Below are positions 1-8,358 of a DNA stretch of 42,550 nt, piece after piece; position 1 is the stretch's first letter; every line of letters begins with the position of its first letter. The DNA lies in NCBI RefSeq assembly GCF_000282335.1, contig NZ_AKJM01000086.1, forward strand, positions 1 to 42,550, in the 5' to 3' direction. Under the pieces are notes generated by a model. The model searched no databases. It had not been told where the DNA came from and worked only from the letters and a program-made list of their open reading frames with translations. Made by a program: the position numbers and the translations under genes. This stretch comes from Pseudomonas sp. GM48. Its GTDB lineage: Bacteria; Pseudomonadota; Gammaproteobacteria; Pseudomonadales; Pseudomonadaceae.

Positions 1-27
1 CGTCAGAGAGATCGTGCAAGCCGGATG

Positions 28-76
28 TACGACTGCTGCGCAGCCGGACGCAGCCTTCGGCAGCTGCTACAAGGAA
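28..76. repeat. Short dyad-rich intergenic repeat
   Basis: This stretch holds the palindrome GCTGCGCAGC at 35-44, followed by GCAGCC and GGCAGCTGC, so it can fold into a compact hairpin. It resembles a common Pseudomonas intergenic palindrome type that differs from the GGAGCGGGCTTGCTCGCG repeats elsewhere in the window. No gene is visible in 1-268. Family assignment is from memory. Confidence 0.4.
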
Positions 77-161
77 GGCGGTTCACCTGATTGATTGGCA
101 TTACGCCAAGTGCGGGGCATTTTTTTGCCTGATACAAATCTCCCAAACATGGGAGATCAAC

Positions 162-251
162 TGTGGGAGCGGGCTTGCGCGCGAAGGCGTCGTGCCAGTC
201 AACAACCCTGTCTACCGGCAGACCGCTTTCGCGAGCAAGCCCGCTCCCACA
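162..251. repeat. REP doublet (GGAGCGGGCTTGC type)
   Basis: Two copies of the same palindromic unit face each other: one at about 162-187, with GCGCGCG instead of GCTCGCG, and the reverse complement at 228-251. They lie just downstream of the pchP stop codon. This is the standard paired arrangement of Pseudomonas repetitive extragenic palindromes. Confidence 0.85.
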
Positions 252-268
252 TGGGGTTTATGCAGCCT

Positions 269-1324
269 TTATTGAATCTCTTCCGGCTTCACGATCACCC
301 AGTTCTTGTCGGCAGTCACCGTCAACCCTTCCTTGGTCTGGGCCGCGGCGTTCTTGGCCATCATGCCGTTAATCTGGGTCATGTATTTGTCTTTGCGGTT
401 GACCCACAGATGGATGCCGCCCTTGGCCACATCAACACTGTGGAACAGCATGTAACCATCACTGCTTGGGGTATCGCCGCCGACCAGTACCGGTTTTTTC
501 CACTCATCGATGTAGGTCAGGATCGCCGCATGCTTGCCGGCCATCCAGGTCGCCGGGGTCCACAGGTACGGGGTCAGTTCGAGGCCGAGGTTGGCCTTCT
601 CGTCATACTTGCCGGCGGTGATCTGCTTGCGCGCGGTGGTCAGCTCGCCAGTCTTCGGGTCCTTGAGCAGCATCGACACGCCGATCACGTTCTGCGGTTT
701 GACGTTGTAGCCGTACTTCGGATCGGCCGCGACCATGCGCACCAGTTCTTCGGAGGCGGCGGTCATCACGTAGACCTCGATGCCGTTCTCCATCAGCTTG
801 TTGTACAGCTCTTGCTGGCCGGTGAAGATCTTCGGCGGGTTGACGTCGAGTTTCTTGACCACGTCGCCTTCGTAGTAAGTGGCCGGCACCGGTTTGCCGG
901 ACGCCATCATTTCGTCGACGTAGCCCTTGAGTTCCTTGAGGGTAAAGCCTGAGAACACCTGGGCGACCCATGGATAGCAAACCATGTCGTCGACTTCGCA
1001 GAGGCGGTAGTAGTAGCTGAACAGGCTTTCCTTGTGGTCGGCGGTGTCCTTGAACGGCATCAGCTTCAGGGAGGGATCGAGCTTGTCGCGGGTGATCAGG
1101 CCCTTGTTCTCCATGAACGGCAGCAACGACTCTTCGAGGTCGTAGCGGTAACTGGTGTTGTCCATGTCGAACACCGCGTAGTTACCCTTGTTGGCGTTGG
1201 CCGCGATCATCGTGTCCAGTGCCTTGGCCTGATCGGCTGGCCAGTGTTTCAGATCCGTTGCGAAAACCTGGCCGGCAAGGCCCAGGCAAAGTGCTGCAGC
1301 CAGTAATTTCGGTGCGAACTTCAT
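269..1324 (-). CDS. pchP: Phosphorylcholine phosphatase, periplasmic HAD hydrolase
   Basis: The 351-residue protein starts with a Sec signal peptide of about 22 residues (hydrophobic core LLAAALCLGLAG, then VFA). It is a haloacid dehalogenase-fold phosphatase: motif I reads FDMDNTSYRYD near residues 52-62, the motif II region reads MTAAS, and motif III reads GGDTPSSDG. DMDNT and GDTPxSDG are the signature loops of Pseudomonas PchP, and the length matches the roughly 349-residue P. aeruginosa enzyme. PchP removes phosphate from phosphorylcholine released by phospholipase C and so supplies choline for betaine catabolism. The gene stands alone, divergent from tcyP. In P. aeruginosa the family member is activated by the betaine-responsive AraC-type regulator GbdR; direct repeats upstream here could serve that role. 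Substrate is inferred from family resemblance. Confidence 0.88.
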   Translation of the reverse strand: MKFAPKLLAAALCLGLAGQVFATDLKHWPADQAKALDTMIAANANKGNYAVFDMDNTSYRYDLEESLLPFMENKGLITRDKLDPSLKLMPFKDTADHKESLFSYYYRLCEVDDMVCYPWVAQVFSGFTLKELKGYVDEMMASGKPVPATYYEGDVVKKLDVNPPKIFTGQQELYNKLMENGIEVYVMTAASEELVRMVAADPKYGYNVKPQNVIGVSMLLKDPKTGELTTARKQITAGKYDEKANLGLELTPYLWTPATWMAGKHAAILTYIDEWKKPVLVGGDTPSSDGYMLFHSVDVAKGGIHLWVNRKDKYMTQINGMMAKNAAAQTKEGLTVTADKNWVIVKPEEIQ

Positions 1325-1384
1325 TGGCGTTTCTCCCTGAATGTGAAAGACATCGACGCTAACAAATAAGTGTGACAGTCCTCG

Positions 1385-1438
1385 TCTGTCAGCGACCGCC
1401 CACGTCCCTTTCGCGCCAGTTGCATTTCTGACAGCGAC
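1385..1438 (-). promoter_or_regulatory. Direct repeat upstream of pchP, candidate AraC-type operator
   Basis: TCTGTCAGCGAC (1385-1396) and TCTGACAGCGAC (1427-1438) match at 11 of 12 bases and start exactly 42 bp apart, about four helical turns. They sit 60-115 bp upstream of the pchP start codon. AraC-family activators bind direct repeats of this kind, and GbdR controls pchP in P. aeruginosa. The link to GbdR is inference. Confidence 0.35.
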
Positions 1439-1566
1439 ATCCGCTTATTCCAAAAACGACGGACACCCTGCGTTTTTGATATTAATTCATTAGTTTTCAA
1501 GCTGTTAGGCTTGCCGGTTCGCGGTTGCCCAAGGGTGCAACCGGCACAAGTCTTATCGGAGTCTTC

Positions 1567-2958
1567 ATGAATCTGCCCCTGATCCTCAATCTGCTGGTGT
1601 TCCTCGCCCTGCTTTTCGGCCTGGCGCAAACCCGTCACACAACATGGAGCCTGGCGAAAAAAGTCCTGCTCGCGCTGGTGTTGGGCGTGGCGTTCGGTGT
1701 GGCGTTGCACACTGTCTACGGTGCCGGCAATCCGGTGCTGAAAGCCTCGATCGGCTGGTTCGATCTGGTGGGCAATGGTTATGTGCAATTGCTGCAAATG
1801 ATCGTGATCCCGCTGGTGTTCGCCTCGATCCTCAGCGCCGTGGCCCGCCTGCACAACGCCTCTTCGCTGGGCAAGATCAGCTTCCTGACCATCGGCACGC
1901 TACTGTTCACCACGGCCATCGCGGCGTTGATCGGCATCGGCCTGACCAACCTGTTCGGCCTGACCGCCGAAGGCCTGGTCGCCGGCACCCAGGAAATGGC
2001 CCGCCTGCAAACCATCCAGAGCGATTACGCCGGCAAGGTCGCCGACCTGAATGTGCCGCAGTTGCTGCTGTCGTTCATTCCGCAAAACCCGTTCGCCGAC
2101 CTGGCACGGGCCAAGCCGACGTCGATCATCAGCGTGGTGATTTTCGCTGCATTCCTGGGTGTCGCGGCGCTGCAACTGCTCAAGGATGATGCCGAGAAAG
2201 GTCAGAAAGTGATCAACGCCATCGACACCCTGCAAGCCTGGGTGATGCGCCTGGTGCGCCTGGTGATGAAACTGACCCCGTACGGCGTATTGGCGCTGAT
2301 GACCAAGGTGGTCGCCGGTTCCAACCTGCAAGACATCATCAAGCTCGGCAGTTTCGTGGTGGTGTCCTACATCGGCCTGGGCCTGATGTTTGTCGTACAT
2401 GGCGTGCTGGTGTCGGTTGCCGGGATCAATCCGCTGCGCTTCTTCCGCAAAATCTGGCCGGTGCTGACATTTGCCTTCACCAGCCGTTCCAGCGCTGCGA
2501 CGATTCCGTTGAGCATCGAAGCGCAGACCAGTCGTCTGGGCATCCCGCAGTCCATCGCCAGTTTCGCCGCCTCGTTTGGCGCGACCATTGGCCAGAACGG
2601 CTGTGCCGGTCTGTACCCGGCGATGTTGGCGGTGATGGTTGCGCCGACCGTGGGCATCAATCCGCTGGACCCGTTGTGGATCGCGACGCTGGTGGCGATT
2701 GTCACGCTGAGCTCCGCCGGGGTGGCCGGGGTGGGTGGCGGCGCGACGTTTGCCGCGCTGATCGTGCTGCCGGCGATGGGCTTGCCGGTGTCACTGGTGG
2801 CGTTGTTGATTTCGGTCGAGCCGCTGATTGATATGGGGCGCACGGCGTTGAACGTCAGCGGTTCGATGACGGCCGGTGCGATTACCAGCCAGGTGATGCA
2901 GCAGACCGATAAGGCGCTGCTGGATGCGGATGAGCATTCGGCGTTGGCGCAGGCTTAA
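1567..2958 (+). CDS. tcyP: L-cystine/cation symporter (YdjN/TcyP type)
   Basis: The protein has 463 residues, the same length as E. coli YdjN as I recall it, and matches that family closely along its whole length. It is a dicarboxylate/amino acid:cation symporter with about eight membrane spans plus re-entrant loops. Diagnostic segments are [30 protein letters not shown] (hairpin 1, serine-rich), [15 protein letters not shown] and [14 protein letters not shown]. It imports cystine into the cytoplasm as a sulfur source. The start at 1567 is chosen because GGAG at 1558-1561 is well spaced and the N-terminus [12 protein letters not shown] aligns with the family; an in-frame ATG at 1525 would add 14 unlike residues. 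It ends 105 bp before the convergent folA, with a REP doublet between. The name follows E. coli and Bacillus usage. Confidence 0.93.
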   Translation: MNLPLILNLLVFLALLFGLAQTRHTTWSLAKKVLLALVLGVAFGVALHTVYGAGNPVLKASIGWFDLVGNGYVQLLQMIVIPLVFASILSAVARLHNASSLGKISFLTIGTLLFTTAIAALIGIGLTNLFGLTAEGLVAGTQEMARLQTIQSDYAGKVADLNVPQLLLSFIPQNPFADLARAKPTSIISVVIFAAFLGVAALQLLKDDAEKGQKVINAIDTLQAWVMRLVRLVMKLTPYGVLALMTKVVAGSNLQDIIKLGSFVVVSYIGLGLMFVVHGVLVSVAGINPLRFFRKIWPVLTFAFTSRSSAATIPLSIEAQTSRLGIPQSIASFAASFGATIGQNGCAGLYPAMLAVMVAPTVGINPLDPLWIATLVAIVTLSSAGVAGVGGGATFAALIVLPAMGLPVSLVALLISVEPLIDMGRTALNVSGSMTAGAITSQVMQQTDKALLDADEHSALAQA

Positions 2959-2982
2959 ATCCTTCAGCGACTGAGGGGGCCC

Positions 2983-3059
2983 CTTCGCGAGCAAGCCCGC
3001 TCCCACATTGGATCTGTGAACGACACACATCCCCTGTGGGAGCGGGCTTGCTCGCGAAG
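2983..3059. repeat. REP doublet between tcyP and folA
   Basis: CCTTCGCGAGCAAGCCCGCTCCCAC and its reverse complement face each other across about 27 nt between two convergent genes. A transcript could fold this into a long hairpin, which may protect or limit read-through of both 3' ends. Confidence 0.9.
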
Positions 3060-3062
3060 CTC

Positions 3063-3575
3063 TTAAGCTTTTTCCCACACTTCGAAGTTGTACGCCGGTT
3101 TGTCGCCTTCGGCCGGGTTCGGCACATCCGATACCAGTTTCCACTGGCTCAAATCAAACTCCGGAAACCACGCATCCCCTTCCGGGCTCAACGCCACGCG
3201 GGTCAGGTACAAACGATCAGCCTGCGCCAACCCTTGCGCATACAACTGCGCACCGCCAATCAGCATCAACTCATCGACACCCTGTTCCTTCGCCCATGCT
3301 TCGGCACGAACGACGGCGGCTTCCAGCGACGGATAAACCTCCGCGCCTTCCAGCACCAGATCCGCCTGACGGCTGACCACGATGTTCAAGCGGCCCGGCA
3401 GCGGGCGACCGAGGGAATCCCAGGTCTTGCGCCCCATGATGATCGGTTTGCCGAGCGTGGTGGCCTTGAAGTATTTGAAGTCCCCCGGCAGGTGCCAGGG
3501 CATGCTGTTGTCGACGCCGATCACACGGTTTTCACCGAGGGCTGCGATCAGGCTGAGGGGGAGTGATTTAGTCAT
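3063..3575 (-). CDS. folA: Dihydrofolate reductase
   Basis: The 170-residue protein reduces dihydrofolate to tetrahydrofolate with NADPH in the cytoplasm. The family features are present in order: LSLIAALGENRVIG at the N-terminus, the Met20-type loop VDNSMPWHLPGDFKYFK with acidic residue D32, IIMGRKTWDSLGRPLPGR, which binds NADPH and folate, and LMLIGGAQLYAQGL for the cofactor. The length is typical of chromosomal FolA. The start at 3575 gives the conserved TKSLPLSLIAALG N-terminus; a longer in-frame opening to 3641 lacks family similarity. No strong Shine-Dalgarno sequence precedes the chosen ATG. The gene is divergent from the DUF2868 gene with an 85-bp gap. Nothing suggests a trimethoprim-resistant variant. 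Confidence 0.96.
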   Translation of the reverse strand: MTKSLPLSLIAALGENRVIGVDNSMPWHLPGDFKYFKATTLGKPIIMGRKTWDSLGRPLPGRLNIVVSRQADLVLEGAEVYPSLEAAVVRAEAWAKEQGVDELMLIGGAQLYAQGLAQADRLYLTRVALSPEGDAWFPEFDLSQWKLVSDVPNPAEGDKPAYNFEVWEKA

Positions 3576-3660
3576 GCCGGCGAGGATACCAGAGCCTCGC
3601 TTTCGCCGATAAGCGCCACAGCGGTTATGCTCACAGCTCAATTAAGCGACGGGATGCCGC

Positions 3661-5031
3661 GTGACTGAACTCAATACCCTCTGGCTGACAGAAACCATCC
3701 GCCTGCGCGAAGAACACGCAGGCCCCCTGGACGATCTGGAAGCTAACCGTCTGGCCCGCAGCGCCGGGGGCGATTTGCCGACGCGCATTCAACGCCGCGC
3801 CCTGTGGCTGGCCGAACGCGATGGCCTGGCGGCGGCTCTCACACACTGGTTGCAAGGTGCACGACTGGCGCTGATCGTAATGGCGGTGCTGGGCGTGATC
3901 AGCGGCGCCGGCCTGGCCTTTGCCGCAATGGGTGACGGCCTGCACCCGGTGAATGTGTTCTGGGCCTTGGGCAGCCTGCTCGGGCTCAACCTGATTCTGC
4001 TGCTGGGCTGGGCCCTGGGCCTGGTATTTGCCGGCGAACACGGCGCCAGCCTCGGGCGCTTGTGGCTGTGGCTTAGCGAAAAGCTCGCCCGGGATGCCAA
4101 AGCCGCGCAACTGGCCCCCGCCCTGCTTCTGTTATTGCAACGGCAGAAGCTCAATCGCTGGGCCCTCGGCGTGCTGGTCAACAGCCTGTGGTTGCTGGCG
4201 ATGCTCAGCGCGCTGGTCATCCTGCTGATGTTGATGGCAACCCGGCGCTACGGTTTCGTCTGGGAAACCACGATTCTCGGCGCCGACACCTTTATTGCCG
4301 TGACCCAGGCCCTCGGCGCATTGCCGGCCCTGTTCGGCTTCAGCGTGCCGACCGAGGAAATGATCCGCGCCAGCGGCGATGCGGCATTGAACATCGAAAG
4401 CGCCCGACAGGCCTGGGCCGCGTGGCTGGTCGGTGTGCTGTTGGTTTACGGCGTGGTGCCGCGCCTGCTGCTCGCGCTGTTTTGCCTGTGGCGCTGGAAG
4501 ACGGGTCAAACGGCGCTGCGCCTGGACTTGAATCTGCCCGGCTACGCGCAATTGCGCGAACGCTTGATGCCCACCAGCGAGCGTCTCGGCGTCAGCGATG
4601 CCGCTCCAGAACAACTGCATCGCGTGGAAAGCGGTGTCACCGAGCAGCAAAGCGACGGCGCGCTGTTGGTCGCCATTGAGCTGGACGACCAGCGCCCGTG
4701 GCCACCGCATTTGCCGAAAAACGTGAGCAACGCCGGTATCCTCGACAGTCGCGAATCGCGGCACAAACTCCTCGAACAATTGAGCCGTTTCCCTCCGGCG
4801 CGCCTGGCCATCGCCTGCGATCCGCGGCGCTCGCCGGATCGCGGCAGCCTGGCCTTGATTGCCGAACTGGCCCGCAGCGCCAGCGCCACCCGCGTGTGGT
4901 TGTTGCAGGCGCCCCCCGGTGAAGCGCTGGACGCCGAACGCCTGGGCGACTGGCACGTGGCGCTGCAACAGCTGGAGCTGCCGTTTGCCGATTGCGCACC
5001 GATGAACTGGCTGGAGACGGGTCATGACTGA
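3661..5031 (+). CDS. DUF2868 membrane protein, partner of the following GTPase
   Basis: The 456-residue protein has four hydrophobic segments at about 68-90, 100-124, 169-192 and 251-277, and a long soluble C-terminus of about 180 residues. The N-terminal segment, including WLTETIRLREEHAG, fits the DUF2868 family, whose function I do not know. Translation starts at a GTG. Its last 8 nt overlap the GTPase gene, so the two are translationally coupled and probably act together at the inner membrane. The C-terminal part contains alpha/beta-like stretches (GALLVAIELDDQRPWP, PARLAIACDPRRSPDRGS, TRVWLLQAPPGEAL) that look like a second nucleotide-binding or Rossmann-type fold, but no clear Walker A motif was found. 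Naming rests on family recognition and the partnership. Confidence 0.75.
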   Translation: MTELNTLWLTETIRLREEHAGPLDDLEANRLARSAGGDLPTRIQRRALWLAERDGLAAALTHWLQGARLALIVMAVLGVISGAGLAFAAMGDGLHPVNVFWALGSLLGLNLILLLGWALGLVFAGEHGASLGRLWLWLSEKLARDAKAAQLAPALLLLLQRQKLNRWALGVLVNSLWLLAMLSALVILLMLMATRRYGFVWETTILGADTFIAVTQALGALPALFGFSVPTEEMIRASGDAALNIESARQAWAAWLVGVLLVYGVVPRLLLALFCLWRWKTGQTALRLDLNLPGYAQLRERLMPTSERLGVSDAAPEQLHRVESGVTEQQSDGALLVAIELDDQRPWPPHLPKNVSNAGILDSRESRHKLLEQLSRFPPARLAIACDPRRSPDRGSLALIAELARSASATRVWLLQAPPGEALDAERLGDWHVALQQLELPFADCAPMNWLETGHD

Positions 5032-6400
5032 CACCTGGAAGCAGCCTCTGAAACTCGCCGTGGTCGGCCACACCAATGTCGGCAAGACTTCGTTGCTGCG
5101 CACCCTGACTCGCGACGTCGGCTTCGGTGAAGTGTCCCATCGCCCCAGCACCACGCGGCATGTCGAGGGCGCACGGCTGTCGGTGGACGGCGAGCCGCTG
5201 CTCGACCTCTACGACACCCCTGGCCTGGAAGACGCCATCGCCCTACTCGATTACCTCGAACGCCTGGAGCGTCCCGGCGAACGCCTCGACGGCCCGGCGC
5301 GACTGGCGCGGTTCCTTGAGGGCAGCGAAGCACGCCAGCGCTTCGAACAGGAAGCCAAGGTGTTACGCCAGTTACTGGCTTCGGACGCCGGGCTCTATGT
5401 GATCGATGCCCGGGAGCCGGTGCTGGCCAAGTATCGCGACGAGCTGGAAGTGCTGGCCAGTTGCGGCAAGCCCTTGCTGCCAGTGCTGAATTTCGTCAGC
5501 AGCGCCAACCACCGCGAACCGGCCTGGCGCGAAGCACTGGCGCGGTTGGGCTTGCATGCCTTGGTGCGCTTCGACAGTGTCGCGCCGCCGGAAGATGGCG
5601 AACGTCGACTCTATGAAAGTCTCGCCCTGTTGCTGGAAACGGCCCGGCCGCAACTCGAACGCCTGATCGCCGATCAGCTAGCCCAGCGCCTGGCTCGTCA
5701 ACAAAGCGCAGAGCGATTGATTGCCGAACTGCTGATCGATTGCGCGGCCTGCCGACGCAGTGTGGTCAGTGATGCCGAACAAGAACAGCAAGCGATCAGA
5801 GAACTGCGCAAAGCCGTACGCCAGCGTGAACAGCGCTGCGTCGAAGCCTTACTCAAACTCTATGCCTTCCGCCCCCAGGATGCCGCCGCCAGTGATTTGC
5901 CGCTGCTCGACGGCCGTTGGGGCGATGACCTGTTCAATCCGGAAACCCTCAAGCAACTGGGCGTGCGCGTCGGTGGCGGTATCGCCGCGGGTGCTGCCGC
6001 CGGGGCCGGGGTCGACTTGTTGGTGGGCGGGATTACTCTGGGTGCGGCGGCACTGGCCGGGGCCATCGCCGGTGGCGCGCTGCAAACCGCGCGCAGTTAT
6101 GGCAGCCGTTTGCTCGGCAAGATCAAGGGCCAGCGCGAACTGACGGTGGATGACAATGTCCTGCGCCTGTTGGCGTTGCGCCAACGGCAATTGCTGCAAG
6201 CGCTGAACGCCCGTGGGCATGCGGCGATGGACAGCATTCAGCTAGCCACGCCCCAGGACAAGAGCTGGCGCGAAGGCAAGCTACCCGAAGCCCTGAACAA
6301 GGCCCGGGCGCATCCGCAGTGGTCGTCGCTCAATCCTCATTCCAAACTGAATCAGGCGGAGCGACAGGAGCAGATAGAAGTTCTGGCACAACAGCTGTAG
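5024..6400 (+). CDS. GTPase with C-terminal DUF3482-type membrane region
   Basis: The 458-residue protein begins with a TRAFAC-class GTPase domain: G1 is GHTNVGKTSL (residues 15-24), the switch I threonines lie in PSTTRHVEG (41-49) and G3 is DTPGLED (64-70). The expected G4 NKxD is replaced by NFVSS at about residue 156, so guanine specificity is not assured. A charged helical stretch follows (about 215-275). Then comes a glycine-zipper hydrophobic hairpin at about 315-346, with GGGIAAGAAAGAG followed by GAAALAGAIAGGAL, of the kind that inserts in membranes. This C-terminal half matches DUF3482. The start codon lies inside the end of the DUF2868 gene. GTP hydrolysis and membrane association are inferred; the cellular role is unknown. 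The gene ends convergent to the phosphonate cluster. Confidence 0.82.
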   Translation: MTDTWKQPLKLAVVGHTNVGKTSLLRTLTRDVGFGEVSHRPSTTRHVEGARLSVDGEPLLDLYDTPGLEDAIALLDYLERLERPGERLDGPARLARFLEGSEARQRFEQEAKVLRQLLASDAGLYVIDAREPVLAKYRDELEVLASCGKPLLPVLNFVSSANHREPAWREALARLGLHALVRFDSVAPPEDGERRLYESLALLLETARPQLERLIADQLAQRLARQQSAERLIAELLIDCAACRRSVVSDAEQEQQAIRELRKAVRQREQRCVEALLKLYAFRPQDAAASDLPLLDGRWGDDLFNPETLKQLGVRVGGGIAAGAAAGAGVDLLVGGITLGAAALAGAIAGGALQTARSYGSRLLGKIKGQRELTVDDNVLRLLALRQRQLLQALNARGHAAMDSIQLATPQDKSWREGKLPEALNKARAHPQWSSLNPHSKLNQAERQEQIEVLAQQL

Positions 6401-6430
6401 AGGCAGGAACATTTGCTTTGCCTGAACTGA

Positions 6431-6530
6431 CGCCTTCGCGAGCAAGCCCGCTCCCACAGGGTTTTGTGCTGGACCATCCATCAGTGACCAGCCACAAATC
6501 CAATGTGGGAGCGGGCTTGCTCGCGAAGGC
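6431..6530. repeat. REP doublet between convergent genes
   Basis: Opposed units occupy about 6431-6457 and 6504-6530, separated by a longer spacer (about 46 nt) than most copies here. The doublet fills the gap between the GTPase gene and the last gene of the phosphonate cluster. Confidence 0.9.
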
Positions 6531-6550
6531 AGCCACCCGGTGCCGAGGCC

Positions 6551-7108
6551 TTACGCCGCCAGTAGACGCAGCGCTTTTTCCTTCAACACCCCAAGATCAA
6601 TCACCGGCACATACATCTCCTTGGCCAGCTCATCCCACTGGCGCATGCGCAAACTCACCGCGCACAACGGGTCTTTTTCGAACGCCTCAGCCTCTTCAGC
6701 CGTCATCACCCCACCCTGATATTCCAGGGTCCGGCGGCTGGCCTCGCTCAGGCGAGCGTAGTACCCCGGCTCCTTGAGCGTCAGATAACGCTTGGCCTGC
6801 ACGTGATACTCCACCAACCGCGCCATGCGTTCGCTGAAGCCGGCGCGGCGCAGGTAGTCGGCACCGAGGCGCTCATGGCTGACCACACCAAAGCCACCCA
6901 TGTTCTCCACGCTTTCGGCGCAGATATGCCCGATGTCATGAAAGAACGCCGCCAGCACCACTTCATCATCGAAACCTTCGGCCATGGCCAGCTCCGCCGC
7001 CTGGGACATGTGCTCGATCTGCGACACCGGCTCGCCGATGTAGTCGCTGTCGCCAAAGCGCTCGTACAAACCGAACACCTCGGCAATCACTCGTGCATGG
7101 CGTTCCAT
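6551..7108 (-). CDS. PhnZ-like HD-domain oxygenase of phosphonate catabolism
   Basis: The 185-residue protein belongs to the HD family found in phosphonate operons. Compared from memory with PhnZ, the mixed-valence di-iron enzyme that cleaves the C-P bond of 2-amino-1-hydroxyethylphosphonate to glycine and phosphate, all iron ligands have counterparts: H33, H57, D58, H78, H102 and D159. The substrate-gating pair is also there (Y23 and E26 in DYIGEPVSQIEHM). The start is set by GGAGG seven bases before the ATG and by a TGATG overlap with the upstream FAD oxidase gene, so the two are coupled. It is the last gene of the AEP operon. No PhnY-type 2-oxoglutarate oxygenase, which normally makes the PhnZ substrate, is in the window. 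It could instead act on another hydroxylated or N-methylated aminophosphonate. Confidence 0.82.
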   Translation of the reverse strand: MERHARVIAEVFGLYERFGDSDYIGEPVSQIEHMSQAAELAMAEGFDDEVVLAAFFHDIGHICAESVENMGGFGVVSHERLGADYLRRAGFSERMARLVEYHVQAKRYLTLKEPGYYARLSEASRRTLEYQGGVMTAEEAEAFEKDPLCAVSLRMRQWDELAKEMYVPVIDLGVLKEKALRLLAA

Positions 7109-8241
7109 CAGATTTCCTCCAATACCGTCGCAACGTTGCGTTCGGCCATTGCCGGTCCGACGCTCATGCCAACGCCAGTGTGCATCAACGCCACACTCAG
7201 GCCTTTTGCCGGGCGCAGGAACGAGAACGGTCCCGGTCCCCGTGAACCATAGACACCCTGCCAGCGTTCGACCACTTGCACCTTGCAGCCCAGGGTCTGC
7301 TCGGCCAGTTCGATCATCCAATCATCGACCTGCTCGGCATTGAAGGGCGACGGATCGCTGCCGTAATGGTGCGAATCGCCAATGATCAACTCGCCATACG
7401 GTGTCGGGCTGATCAGCAGGTGAATGCCGTTTTCGTGCAGATGCGGCGCGTACTGCAGAATTTCTGCCTGCACCGCCACGGCCTCCGGCAAGTCGGCGAA
7501 GGCGCCGTAGTGCACGCAACTCAAGCCGGTGAGCAACGCGTGTTGCAGGTTGAGGTTGATGTGCGGTCGGGCGCGGAGCATTTGCAGGCGGCAGATTTGC
7601 GGGTCGAGCTCGGCGATCTGCTCGGCCAGCAAGGTCTGATAATCGTGGCCGGAGCAGACGATGATCTGCTCGGCACTAAAGCTGCCGGCGGTGCTGTGCA
7701 GGCAACCGGGCTCGACATCGCGCACCAGGGTGGAAAAGTGAAACTTGACGCCCAGGTCACGGCGCAGGAAGTCGATCAGCGCCGGAATCGCTTCGCGCGA
7801 ATACAGTTGCTGGTCGTCCATGCCGTGTAACGCAGCACGGTGATGGCTGAACTGGCCGCCGTACAAATCGCGCAATGCGGCGCCGCGCAGCAGGTCGACG
7901 CGGTAACCGTGCTCCACCGCGCGGCCATCGCAGAATGCTTCCAGCAGTTGTTCTTCCGCCTCGGTGCGGGCGAACAGGTACGAGCCATTGCGCTTGAGTT
8001 GCAGGCCGGCGAGCTGCGCCCAATCGCCCCAGATTGCGCGACTGGCGCGGGCCAGTTCCAGCATCGGTCCCGGCGGTTGGCCGGTGACCAGGGCCTGGCC
8101 GAAGTTACGCACCGAAGCGCCGACAGGCGTTTCGCTGCGCTCGAAAACCGTGACCTTCAGACCGCGTTTGGCGGCGGCATACGCGTGGGACAAACCCAGG
8201 ATGCCGGCGCCGACGATCAGCATGTCGTTGTGTTGTGTCAT
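7108..8241 (-). CDS. FAD-dependent amine oxidase of phosphonate operons (TIGR03364 type)
   Basis: The 377-residue protein has an N-terminal dinucleotide-binding fold (LIVGAGILGLSHAYAAAKRG, residues about 8-27, then VFERS) and the glycine/D-amino-acid oxidase architecture. ASVRNFGQALVTGQPPG follows the FAD site. This clade (TIGR03364, once called HpnW) is known almost only from AEP operons. Related FAD enzymes have been reported to oxidise N-methyl-AEP, and some AEP, directly to phosphonoacetaldehyde, replacing the transaminase PhnW. The start at 8241 has AGGA upstream; earlier in-frame starts lie inside a REP repeat. The stop overlaps the ATG of the HD gene by one base. The C-terminal AKGLSVALMHTGVGMSVGPA is the usual conserved closing FAD loop. 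The exact substrate is not deducible. Confidence 0.85.
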   Translation of the reverse strand: MTQHNDMLIVGAGILGLSHAYAAAKRGLKVTVFERSETPVGASVRNFGQALVTGQPPGPMLELARASRAIWGDWAQLAGLQLKRNGSYLFARTEAEEQLLEAFCDGRAVEHGYRVDLLRGAALRDLYGGQFSHHRAALHGMDDQQLYSREAIPALIDFLRRDLGVKFHFSTLVRDVEPGCLHSTAGSFSAEQIIVCSGHDYQTLLAEQIAELDPQICRLQMLRARPHINLNLQHALLTGLSCVHYGAFADLPEAVAVQAEILQYAPHLHENGIHLLISPTPYGELIIGDSHHYGSDPSPFNAEQVDDWMIELAEQTLGCKVQVVERWQGVYGSRGPGPFSFLRPAKGLSVALMHTGVGMSVGPAMAERNVATVLEEI

Positions 8242-8265
8242 GAAGTCTTGTCCTGAATTTGAAAC

Positions 8266-8336
8266 CGCTTTCGCGAGCAAGCCCGCTCCCACATTGGAAT
8301 GCATTTCCCTGTGGGAGCGGGCTTGCTCGCGAAGAG
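8266..8336. repeat. REP doublet inside the AEP operon
   Basis: Opposed units at about 8266-8293 and 8310-8336 lie between the binding-protein stop codon and the FAD oxidase start, both read on the minus strand. An intra-operon palindrome here could stabilise the upstream transporter mRNA and lower expression of the two downstream catabolic genes. Confidence 0.9.
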
Positions 8337-8358
8337 GCCCTTTCAGCCGATGAAGATC

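Noticed and set aside
162..443. Repeats as a possible CRISPR array
   Set aside because: Units are scattered, inverted in pairs and palindromic, without regular direct repeats or cas genes.
95..952. 285-codon open frame on the plus strand over pchP
   Set aside because: It starts in a REP doublet and continues antisense to a clear HAD phosphatase.
1525..1566. Upstream start for tcyP
   Set aside because: It adds 14 residues unlike the family, and the ribosome-binding site fits the ATG at 1567.
8242..8304. Longer N-terminus for the FAD oxidase
   Set aside because: The extra residues (SNVGAGLLAKA) are translated REP repeat; the start at 8241 has a ribosome-binding site and directly precedes the FAD-binding fold.
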